A DNA stretch of 5,080 bases from Candidatus Atribacteria bacterium 1244-E10-H5-B2 (GTDB lineage: Bacteria > Atribacterota > JS1 > SB-45 > 34-128), in the NCBI GenBank assembly GCA_003575245.1, contig NMQN01000578.1, positions 1 to 5,080 on the forward strand. Direction: 5' to 3'. Each line of letters starts with the position of its first letter. Position 1 is the first letter of the stretch. Both the position numbers and the translations under genes were made by a program. Below are positions 1 to 4,165 of the stretch, in pieces. Under the pieces are notes generated by a model that had not been told where the DNA came from, ran no database searches, and saw only the letters and a program-made list of their open reading frames with translations.

Positions 1-236
1 ACTTAATTGAGACTTTATTAGACTCGGTTCTCGGTTTACAAATTGTAATAAATGTATCTATATACGATCTAATAATAAATGAACCCTATGCTACTGGAAA
101 GATGAAAATTAATATTTCCTTAAAATTATGGGGGGTTTTTTCATTTCCCGGAACAGATGACGAGAACCTTGAACATAATATCGATTTTATAAAAGAAGAC
201 GACGACTGGAAAATCATCTCCCTAACAGAAATATAG
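1..236 (+). CDS. C-terminal part of a small secreted protein, paralogue of the lipoprotein at 3229-3741 (5' end outside window)
   Basis: The reading frame is open from base 3 to the TAG at 234-236, giving 77 residues with no start codon in view, so this is the end of a gene beginning left of the window. The translation aligns with the C-terminal half of the lipoprotein at 3229-3741: over a gapless 28-residue stretch (VINVSIYDLIINEPYATG here, VVNVGITNLVLAELYANG there, and onward) I count 14 identities, and both proteins finish with an acidic stretch, a Trp, and a final Glu-Ile. By analogy the missing N-terminus probably carries a lipoprotein signal peptide, but that cannot be seen. The alternating beta-type pattern followed by a W-x-I strand resembles the end of NTF2-like folds; this is inference only. 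Function unknown. The relationship to the later gene is secure; the biochemical role is not. Confidence 0.8.
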   Translation, partial: LIETLLDSVLGLQIVINVSIYDLIINEPYATGKMKINISLKLWGVFSFPGTDDENLEHNIDFIKEDDDWKIISLTEI

Positions 237-247
237 AGTTAGTATTT

Positions 248-275
248 ATCTTGCATTGTATTTAAACCAAAAACC
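248..275. repeat. Short 7-nt-phased tract after the first gene
   Basis: Four consecutive 7-nt words start 11 nt after the stop codon: ATCTTGC, ATTGTAT, TTAAACC, AAAAACC. Only the first matches a word family seen elsewhere in the window (338, 3891, 3898, 4092), so this is a weak, decayed example. It leads into the ACCGGT palindrome at 273-278. Confidence 0.4.
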
Positions 276-298
276 GGTTTTTATCTTATCATAATCTT

Positions 299-329
299 AA
301 CTGTAAACTGAAAACTGTAAACTGAAAAC
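299..329. repeat. Heptamer array, AACTGTA/AACTGAA alternating
   Basis: Four perfect 7-nt units alternate AACTGTA and AACTGAA, followed by a partial AAC, so the larger unit is 14 nt. Each unit contributes a TGA or TAA, and because 7 is not a multiple of 3 the array places stops in all three forward frames (304, 309, 318, 323). It is non-coding and lies in the leader upstream of the four-helix-bundle gene. Confidence 0.9.
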
Positions 330-337
330 GATTTTAC

Positions 338-386
338 ATCTTGCATTTTGCAACTGAAAACTGTAAACTGAAAACTGTAAACCGGT
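338..386. repeat. Mixed heptamer array immediately upstream of the four-helix-bundle gene
   Basis: Seven units in unbroken 7-nt phase: ATCTTGC, ATTTTGC, then AACTGAA and AACTGTA alternating twice, then AACCGGT. Two word families (ATCTTGC-like and AACTGWA-like) are fused with no phase slip. The last unit forms part of the perfect palindrome CGGTCGACCG (383-392), and the Shine-Dalgarno follows within 10 nt. A TTG-initiated reading frame runs through the array into the downstream gene but would translate only repeat sequence. Confidence 0.9.
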
Positions 387-392
387 CGACCG

Positions 393-399
393 AAGGAAG
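393..399 (+). promoter_or_regulatory. Ribosome binding site deciding the start at 407
   Basis: AAGGAAG lies 7 nt before ATG 407. It decides against the longer frame starting at 341, whose extra 22 residues would all be repeat-derived. The same sequence context (GGTCGACCGAAGG) carries the ribosome binding site of the ligase gene. Confidence 0.75.
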
Positions 400-406
400 T
401 CTTAAG

Positions 407-775
407 ATGTCCGATTATAAAAAACTAAAAGTGTGGGAAGATGCACACAAATTCACTATTGATATTTATAATATTACTAAAAAATTTCCAAATAATGAGC
501 AATACGGATTAGTTTCCCAAATAAGAAGATCTTCATCATCTATTCCTACAAATATTGTTGAAGGCTGTGGACAGCTTAATAATGGTAATCTAATTAGATT
601 TTTAGGTATTGCCAAGGGTTTAGCATTTGAAGTAGAATATCAATTACTTTTAGCTAAAGATTTGAGTTACGTAACAGACGCTGAATATAATACTTTAGTT
701 GAAAAAATTAAATATATCATTCGTAGATTAAATAATCTAATTAAATCTCTAAAAAACTGTAAACTAGAAAACTGA
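407..775 (+). CDS. Four-helix-bundle protein, S23 / 23S rRNA intervening-sequence protein (IVP) family
   Basis: This 122-residue protein has the full family signature: an N-terminal YKKLKVWEDAHKF (the L-x-VW-x-x-A-H motif), a KKFPNNEQYGLVSQIRRSS segment, then SIPTNIVEG, and a helical C-terminal half containing FLGIAKGLAFEVEYQL. Family members (TIGR02436 type) are about 115-130 residues long, fold as four-helix bundles forming pentamers, and were first found inside intervening sequences of bacterial 23S rRNA; most, like this one, are stand-alone genes of unknown function, with nucleic-acid binding suspected. Start chosen at ATG 407 because of the AAGGAAG ribosome binding site and because the family motif begins five residues in. 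Its last six codons (NCKLEN) and stop are supplied by an AACTGWA-type repeat array, and directly repeated leaders flank it, which suggests it moved as a unit. It has no obvious role in polysaccharide synthesis. Confidence 0.9.
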   Translation: MSDYKKLKVWEDAHKFTIDIYNITKKFPNNEQYGLVSQIRRSSSSIPTNIVEGCGQLNNGNLIRFLGIAKGLAFEVEYQLLLAKDLSYVTDAEYNTLVEKIKYIIRRLNNLIKSLKNCKLEN

Positions 776-783
776 AAACCGGT
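755..783. repeat. Heptamer array overlapping the 3' end of the four-helix-bundle gene
   Basis: Units AACTGTA, AACTAGAA (8 nt, one base longer), AACTGAA and AACCGGT run across the end of the coding region. The TGA stop at 773-775 is the TGA inside the AACTGAA unit, so the repeat encodes the protein's last residues and terminates it. Confidence 0.8.
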
Positions 784-856
784 TTTTATCTCATCTCATC
801 TTAATCTTAACTGAAAACTGAAAACTGTAAACTGAAAACTGGTCGACCGAAGGGAG
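775..856. repeat. Right direct repeat flanking the four-helix-bundle gene (leader copy 2)
   Basis: Counterpart of 270-399 (the shared blocks are described there). Between the 16-nt block and TAATCTTAACTG this copy has 11 nt where the left copy has 6, in a run of ATC-containing words. It forms the entire leader of the ligase gene. Together the two copies bracket bases 400-774, essentially the four-helix-bundle coding region. Confidence 0.75.
809..843. repeat. Heptamer array upstream of the ligase gene
   Basis: Five perfect 7-nt units: AACTGAA twice, AACTGTA, AACTGAA, AACTGGT. The last unit corresponds to AACCGGT at 380-386 and runs into the conserved CGACCGAAGG that carries the ribosome binding site. 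Confidence 0.9.
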
Positions 857-860
857 ACCA
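840..860 (+). promoter_or_regulatory. Ribosome binding site of the ligase gene inside a possible small hairpin
   Basis: AAGGGAG (850-856) lies 8 nt before TTG 865 and supports that rare start; no ATG with a comparable site lies nearby. TGGTC (840-844) can pair with GACCA (856-860), leaving most of the Shine-Dalgarno in an 11-nt loop, while GGTCGACC (841-848) is itself a palindrome. The binding site is convincing. A regulatory role for the short 5-bp stem is speculative, since the homologous leader at 380-406 lacks the GACCA half. Confidence 0.5.
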
Positions 861-864
861 TCCC

Positions 865-2925
865 TTGTCACGAAAAAAAATAAATTTATCTAATCATTCC
901 AGCTCTTTCTACACCAAAGCCATTGAAGCAACCATCATTGGTCTGATTATTTTAGTGCCTATAATTGTTCACCCTCGTTGTATATCTGTATTTGGCCCTG
1001 CCAAAGAGTTTACTTTTGAAGCTCTAGTAATTATCGGTTTGATGTTCTGGGTGCTTAAAATGGTAAACAGGGAAGAAATTAAATTTACCCCTACAGCCCT
1101 CAACTTTCCTGTTATAAGCTTTATTGCTATTTGCGCCTTCTCTCTAATTTGGTCTAATAGTTTTTTTGTTAGTTTAAAAGAATTACCACTTTTTTTAGCC
1201 GGACCATTACTTTATTTTATAATTGTAAATAATATAAGAGGCGAAAAACAAATTAACCGCATCATTGAGACAGTAGTTCTCATAGGAGCGGCATTGGGCA
1301 TATACGGTATTTTCCAGTATAATGGTATAGATTTTTCCTTTTGGAAGGGAAATGTAGGCGGACTAAAGGTCTTTGGCCTTTTCGGTAATGAAGGCTATTT
1401 TGCCGGATACTTAACTCTTCCCCTTTCTCTTACTATCTCCTTATTTTTTGCAAGCAAGAATAGGAATAGAAAGATACTGTTCTTGATTGGAATCTTGGCT
1501 ATGGGAACCACCATTATACTAACCTTTACCCGCTCGTCCTACCCGGCACTTAGTGTTTCATTAATCTTTATGTTCCTTCTCTTCCTCTTAGTAAGAGGGA
1601 AAGAATTTATCAAAGAAAATAAAAAAATCTTTATTTTACTATTAATTGTAATTATCTTGGCCGTTTCCATATTTATTATTCCTACCCCTTTAAGTAAGAC
1701 AGGCACTGTTATTTCACGAATTAAAGAAGGAGTTTCAGTAACCCAACTAATAAACATATTTTCTTATGGCAGAAGGGCGGCTATCTGGAAATTTACCGGG
1801 ATGATGATTAAAGACCATCCCATCATTGGCTCAGGAATCGGAACCTTTAAATATAACGACTTAAGGTATCAGGCTAAATTCTTTGAACAGGGAGATAATC
1901 GCTCTATTTACCGCTATGGTCTTGCTGAACAAGCCCACAATGAATACCTGCAGCTCTGGGCCGAGTTAGGGACAATCGGCCTTGCCATATTTCTCTGGCT
2001 CATAATTGCTTATTTTAATTATGGGATAAGATATTTGAAAAGAGAAAAAGATGAGCAAAAGCAGGGGATAATGATTGGACTGATGGGGGCAGTGGTGGCA
2101 TTTTTAATTGACAGTTTTATTTGGTTTCCCCTGCATCTATCGGCTAATGTATCCTTATTATGGTTATTTATAGGACTTACTATGGTGATAGGTCTTGAAA
2201 AAAATGCAGGAAGTGCGAGCAAATCAAAAAGAGACAATATATATAAATTTAAACCGGTTTTATATATAGTAATTATTCTTTTGACTGCCTTTTTATGCAT
2301 AACCGTAGCGCGTCCTTTTATGGCATGTACTTATTGGTATTATGGTGACAGAGAAGTTTATAATCAAAACTATGGCAAAGCAATTAAAATGTACGAATCA
2401 GGTTTGAAATGGGATCCGTATTTGGGAGTTCTTTACTATAATTTAGGGACATTCTTTATGAGGCCTGACCTTTATGATACTGCACTAACAAATTTTGAGA
2501 AAAGCGCAAAATATTTTGATTACCATAGCTTACCGCAAAATTTAGCTACAATTTACCTTGCTAAAGGCGAACTGGATAAGGCAATTAATGAATTTAAACA
2601 AGCTATCTCCTATCAACGCAGAGAGGGAACAATGCCTCCCTTATATAGTGGCTTGGGGAATGCTTATTTGAAACTTGAAAGATATGAACCAGCAGAGGCA
2701 GCTTTTAAAAATGCTCTTAAAATAGACCCTAATCTTGTTATGGCTCACTATGGATTAGCCAATACTTACTTAAAGCAGAATAAAATCGAGGAAGCACTGG
2801 TAAAATTGAAAAAAGTAATCGAGCTTGCCCCGGATAGCGAAGAAGCAAAATATGCCCAAGACACTATACAAAAAATCAAACAGGCAAAATTAGAAGCTCA
2901 ACCGGCGGAAACCGACAGCCCGTAA
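865..2925 (+). CDS. O-antigen ligase/polymerase family (Wzy_C) membrane protein with C-terminal TPR domain
   Basis: This 686-residue protein has roughly a dozen hydrophobic segments between residues 20 and 485, then a soluble tail. The Wzy_C domain is recognised by TFTRSSYPAL around Arg223, a long loop with GRRAAIWKF (302-310), DHPIIGSGIGTFKYND (317-332) and AEQAHNEYLQLWAELG, in which His358 matches the conserved ligase histidine. WaaL/PglL/Wzy-type enzymes use undecaprenyl-linked glycan at the outer face of the inner membrane, transferring it to lipid A or protein or polymerising it; sequence alone does not say which applies here. Residues about 487-660 form some five TPR units (for example YSGLGNAYLKLERYEPAEAA), probably periplasmic and used for protein contact. 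TTG start chosen from the AAGGGAG site at 850-856 and the lack of a nearer ATG. The 3' end is rich in Glu, Ala and Pro (AQPAETDSP). A Wzz-type gene downstream supports a polysaccharide role. Confidence 0.9.
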   Translation: MSRKKINLSNHSSSFYTKAIEATIIGLIILVPIIVHPRCISVFGPAKEFTFEALVIIGLMFWVLKMVNREEIKFTPTALNFPVISFIAICAFSLIWSNSFFVSLKELPLFLAGPLLYFIIVNNIRGEKQINRIIETVVLIGAALGIYGIFQYNGIDFSFWKGNVGGLKVFGLFGNEGYFAGYLTLPLSLTISLFFASKNRNRKILFLIGILAMGTTIILTFTRSSYPALSVSLIFMFLLFLLVRGKEFIKENKKIFILLLIVIILAVSIFIIPTPLSKTGTVISRIKEGVSVTQLINIFSYGRRAAIWKFTGMMIKDHPIIGSGIGTFKYNDLRYQAKFFEQGDNRSIYRYGLAEQAHNEYLQLWAELGTIGLAIFLWLIIAYFNYGIRYLKREKDEQKQGIMIGLMGAVVAFLIDSFIWFPLHLSANVSLLWLFIGLTMVIGLEKNAGSASKSKRDNIYKFKPVLYIVIILLTAFLCITVARPFMACTYWYYGDREVYNQNYGKAIKMYESGLKWDPYLGVLYYNLGTFFMRPDLYDTALTNFEKSAKYFDYHSLPQNLATIYLAKGELDKAINEFKQAISYQRREGTMPPLYSGLGNAYLKLERYEPAEAAFKNALKIDPNLVMAHYGLANTYLKQNKIEEALVKLKKVIELAPDSEEAKYAQDTIQKIKQAKLEAQPAETDSP

Positions 2926-2941
2926 TAGTGGGAGGGAATTT

Positions 2942-2981
2942 GTTACCCGATTACCCAGTTAACCGGTTTATCAGTTAAAAT
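2942..2981. repeat. Octamer array GTTACCCN, 16 nt after the ligase stop codon
   Basis: Five units in 8-nt phase: GTTACCCG, ATTACCCA, GTTAACCG, GTTTATCA, GTTAAAAT. Identity to the consensus decays towards the 3' end. The same family at 3745 follows the next gene's stop codon. Confidence 0.8.
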
Positions 2982-2985
2982 ACAG

Positions 2986-3020
2986 GTTACAAGTTGCGAG
3001 TTACAAGTTTCAAGTTTCTA
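2986..3020. repeat. Heptamer array GTTNCAA
   Basis: Five units in 7-nt phase: GTTACAA, GTTGCGA, GTTACAA, GTTTCAA, GTTTCTA. It begins 4 nt after the octamer array and ends 7 nt before the MITE-like element. Confidence 0.85.
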
Positions 3021-3027
3021 AAGAAAG

Positions 3028-3084
3028 GTAGGGGCTCGATTCATCGAGCCCGCAAAACCCGGGTTGAATAAATTCGACCCCTAC
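3028..3084. mobile_element. 57-bp MITE/REP-like element with GTAGGGG terminal inverted repeats and two internal hairpins
   Basis: The element opens with GTAGGGG (3028-3034) and closes with its exact complement CCCCTAC (3078-3084). Inside are two hairpins: a perfect 8-bp stem GGGCTCGA/TCGAGCCC with loop TTCA (3032-3051), and an 8-bp stem GGGTTGAA/TTCGACCC with one G-T pair and loop TAAA (3061-3080). Its GC content is well above the surroundings. Short elements with GTAGGGG ends and paired hairpins are widespread non-autonomous repeats in bacterial genomes. I see no clear target-site duplication and no transposase in the window. The hairpins could attenuate transcription between ligase and lipoprotein, but no U-run follows, so it is not called a terminator. 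Confidence 0.7.
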
Positions 3085-3110
3085 ATTAAAAACAATGATT
3101 TATTCGAAAA

Positions 3111-3145
3111 AGTTTTGAGTTTTGAATTATAGCTTTTAGTTTTAA
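3111..3145. repeat. Degenerate heptamer array, AGTTTTG family
   Basis: Two perfect AGTTTTG units (3111-3124) are followed in 7-nt phase by AATTATA, GCTTTTA and GTTTTAA, then an AT-rich stretch. Degenerate but phased; low sequence complexity makes the later units uncertain. Confidence 0.55.
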
Positions 3146-3170
3146 TTTTTTAATTTATTGATTTATCCTC

Positions 3171-3219
3171 TACGCTGTACGCTTTACGCTATCTATATAC
3201 TAACGACTAATATAACTGG
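3171..3219. repeat. Mixed heptamer array leading into the lipoprotein gene's ribosome binding site
   Basis: Seven units in unbroken 7-nt phase: TACGCTG, TACGCTT, TACGCTA, TCTATAT, ACTAACG, ACTAATA, TAACTGG. Three word families are joined without a slip. The final GG merges into the G-run (3218-3222) that is the only Shine-Dalgarno-like sequence, ending 6 nt before ATG 3229. Confidence 0.85.
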
Positions 3220-3228
3220 GGGTTCCAG

Positions 3229-3741
3229 ATGTTTATAAAAAAACGTACGAAATTATTAAAAATAATAATTAGCCTATGCTTAGTTTTATTATTAGCAGGT
3301 TGTAATATTTGGGAAAGTATAACCACCGCAGCTGATAATGCCAAAATATTACAGATTGGCGAAAATATCGAGATAGCTCTCCAACAAAAAGATGTTAGCT
3401 TGTTTATGCAAAATATCTCATATTATTATTCTGATTCCGATGGTAATGATTTTAGTACTGTTGATAGTATAGCAGAGGAACTAATCTCTCAAGTGGAAGA
3501 AATCGAGGATTTAGGAGCGGATTCATTAATTAAAGATGTTGTAGTAAATGTAGGCATTACTAATCTTGTTTTAGCTGAATTATATGCTAATGGCGAAATG
3601 GAAATTAGTATTTCTATAAAGTATTTTAATTATATTCCGACATTTTGGCCTAACGATAATTATCCAAAAATCATTTTATTTAATGTTGATTTTCAAAAAA
3701 ATGGTTCTGAGTGGGAAATAACTTCTATGGAAGAAATATAA
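3229..3741 (+). CDS. Small lipoprotein of unknown function, possibly NTF2-like
   Basis: The product has 170 residues with a textbook lipoprotein signal: positively charged start (KKRTK, 4-8), hydrophobic core (12-22) and lipobox Leu-Ala-Gly-Cys at 22-25, so Cys25 should be acylated and the protein anchored in a membrane on the periplasmic side or the outer leaflet. The mature part begins with an amphipathic helix (ALQQKDVSLFMQNISYYY), then an acidic segment, then several amphipathic strands ending in GSEWEITSMEEI. Helix first, then strands closing on W-x-I, is reminiscent of NTF2/SnoaL-like domains; this is inference, not a recognised motif. It is a paralogue of the truncated gene at 1-236, the two lying on either side of the four-helix-bundle and ligase genes. 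Start ATG 3229 is set by the signal peptide and a GGGGG run 6 nt upstream. Function unknown. Confidence 0.85.
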   Translation: MFIKKRTKLLKIIISLCLVLLLAGCNIWESITTAADNAKILQIGENIEIALQQKDVSLFMQNISYYYSDSDGNDFSTVDSIAEELISQVEEIEDLGADSLIKDVVVNVGITNLVLAELYANGEMEISISIKYFNYIPTFWPNDNYPKIILFNVDFQKNGSEWEITSMEEI

Positions 3742-3744
3742 TTA

Positions 3745-3808
3745 GTTGTCCAGTTACCCGGAAGACCGGTTACCCCGTTACCCAGTTTGATAGGTAATTA
3801 GCTAACTA
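3745..3808. repeat. Octamer array GTTACCCN just after the lipoprotein stop codon
   Basis: Eight units in 8-nt phase start 3 nt after the TAA: GTTGTCCA, GTTACCCG, GAAGACCG, GTTACCCC, GTTACCCA, GTTTGATA, GGTAATTA, GCTAACTA. Units two, four and five are near identical; the last three are degenerate and drift towards the CTAACTA words seen further on. Confidence 0.8.
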
Positions 3809-3815
3809 AATAGCA

Positions 3816-3844
3816 AATCCCCTTCCAATCGAAGGGAGAGGATT
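3816..3844. other. Small hairpin between repeat arrays
   Basis: CCCTTC (3820-3825) pairs with GAAGGG (3831-3836) around a 5-nt loop, and outer AATCC (3816-3820) can pair alternatively with GGATT (3840-3844). The GATTAAGGCGGGAG tail and lack of a T-run argue against an intrinsic terminator. It may be the remnant of a dispersed palindromic repeat. It is one of the few parts of the 3742-4165 spacer that is not a phased array. Confidence 0.4.
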
Positions 3845-3865
3845 AAGGCGGGAGTTTTACTTAAT

Positions 3866-3953
3866 ACTATTCACTAACGACTAATTCGTTATCTTGCATC
3901 TTGCAGCTAAAAACTGTAAAATGAAAACTGTAAACTATAAATTGTCAACTAAT
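3866..3953. repeat. Compound heptamer array in the lipoprotein-Wzz spacer
   Basis: Three units ACTATTC, ACTAACG, ACTAATT (3866-3886) are followed, after a 4-nt phase break, by nine units in strict 7-nt phase (3891-3953): ATCTTGC twice, AGCTAAA, AACTGTA, AAATGAA, AACTGTA, AACTATA, AATTGTC, AACTAAT. The ATCTTGC-to-AACTGTA order repeats that at 338-386, so word order itself recurs between spacers. Confidence 0.85.
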
Positions 3954-3981
3954 TTTCTTTATCTAAAATTAATAACTCTAA

Positions 3982-4034
3982 ACTAACGACTAATTTAACT
4001 GGTAAATTGGCTAACCGGCGAACTGGAGAACTAA
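3982..4034. repeat. Heptamer-to-octamer transition array
   Basis: ACTAACG (3982-3988) is followed by ACTAAT and then five 8-nt units (3995-4034): TTAACTGG, TAAATTGG, CTAACCGG, CGAACTGG, AGAACTAA. The AACTGG core resembles the AACTGGT unit of the 7-nt arrays, suggesting 7- and 8-nt families interconvert by a one-base change of unit length. Confidence 0.75.
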
Positions 4035-4057
4035 ATCGACTAATCTTTGTCCTGATC

Positions 4058-4081
4058 TTAACCAGTTAACTGGCTAACTAA
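4058..4081. repeat. Octamer triplet with a 12-bp perfect palindrome
   Basis: Three 8-nt units, TTAACCAG, TTAACTGG and CTAACTAA. Across the first two lies the perfect palindrome CCAGTTAACTGG (4062-4073), about 93 nt before the Wzz start. It could be an operator, but is more simply explained by two repeat words meeting. Confidence 0.6.
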
Positions 4082-4084
4082 TTT

Positions 4085-4147
4085 ATCTTGTATCTTGCAA
4101 CTTGTATCTCATGCTAACGACTATTCACTATTCACTAACGACTAAAT
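4085..4147. repeat. Nine-unit mixed heptamer array directly upstream of the Wzz-family gene
   Basis: Unbroken 7-nt phase over 63 nt: ATCTTGT, ATCTTGC, AACTTGT, ATCTCAT, GCTAACG, ACTATTC twice, ACTAACG, ACTAAAT. The ATCTTGC family passes to the ACTAACG family with no slip. It ends 4 nt before the GGAGG ribosome binding site at 4152-4156. Confidence 0.9.
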
Positions 4148-4151
4148 AATT

Positions 4152-4156
4152 GGAGG
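4152..4156 (+). promoter_or_regulatory. Strong ribosome binding site of the Wzz-family gene
   Basis: Consensus GGAGG lies 9 nt before ATG 4166, separated by an AT-only spacer. It is the strongest Shine-Dalgarno in the window and fixes the start. Confidence 0.85.
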
Positions 4157-4165
4157 TTTTTTTAA

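Larger units (their letters stand above)
270..399. repeat. Left direct repeat flanking the four-helix-bundle gene (leader copy 1)
   Basis: This leader shares three blocks in the same order with bases 775-856 on the other side of the four-helix-bundle gene: a 16-nt identity starting AAAACCGG (270-285 and 775-790), the 12-mer TAATCTTAACTG (292-303 and 802-813) running into an AACTGWA array, and a 20-nt block with two mismatches that contains GGTCGACCGAAGG (380-399 and 837-856). The left copy is longer because it holds two heptamer arrays where the right copy has one. The third block ends with the Shine-Dalgarno sequence in both copies. A shared origin of the two leaders is clear; whether it arose by insertion, duplication or dispersal of a common module is not. 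Confidence 0.75.

Noticed and set aside
299..386. CRISPR-like array
   Set aside because: The units are 7 nt and contiguous, with no spacers of constant length and no cas genes.
341..406. Longer TTG-initiated start for the four-helix-bundle protein adding 22 residues
   Set aside because: The added residues are entirely encoded by the heptamer array, there is no Shine-Dalgarno before 341, and the family motif begins just after ATG 407, which has a good ribosome binding site.
1539..1757. 72-codon reading frame on the minus strand inside the ligase gene
   Set aside because: It lies wholly antisense to a well-supported membrane protein; its hydrophobicity mirrors the coding strand and it has no recognisable motif.
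2019..2300. 93-codon reading frame on the minus strand inside the ligase gene
   Set aside because: Antisense shadow of transmembrane segments, with no independent support.
3028..3084. Intrinsic transcription terminator
   Set aside because: Two GC-rich hairpins are present but no T-run follows on the + strand; the matching inverted ends fit a MITE/REP-like element better.
4062..4073. CCAGTTAACTGG as a transcription-factor operator
   Set aside because: The perfect palindrome is produced by two adjacent repeat words, and there is no regulator gene or second copy upstream of another gene, so an operator call is unsupported.
4085..4147. Promoter with TTGTAT-like -35 element before the Wzz gene
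   Set aside because: TTGTAT arises from the repeat words themselves and no properly spaced -10 hexamer stands out.
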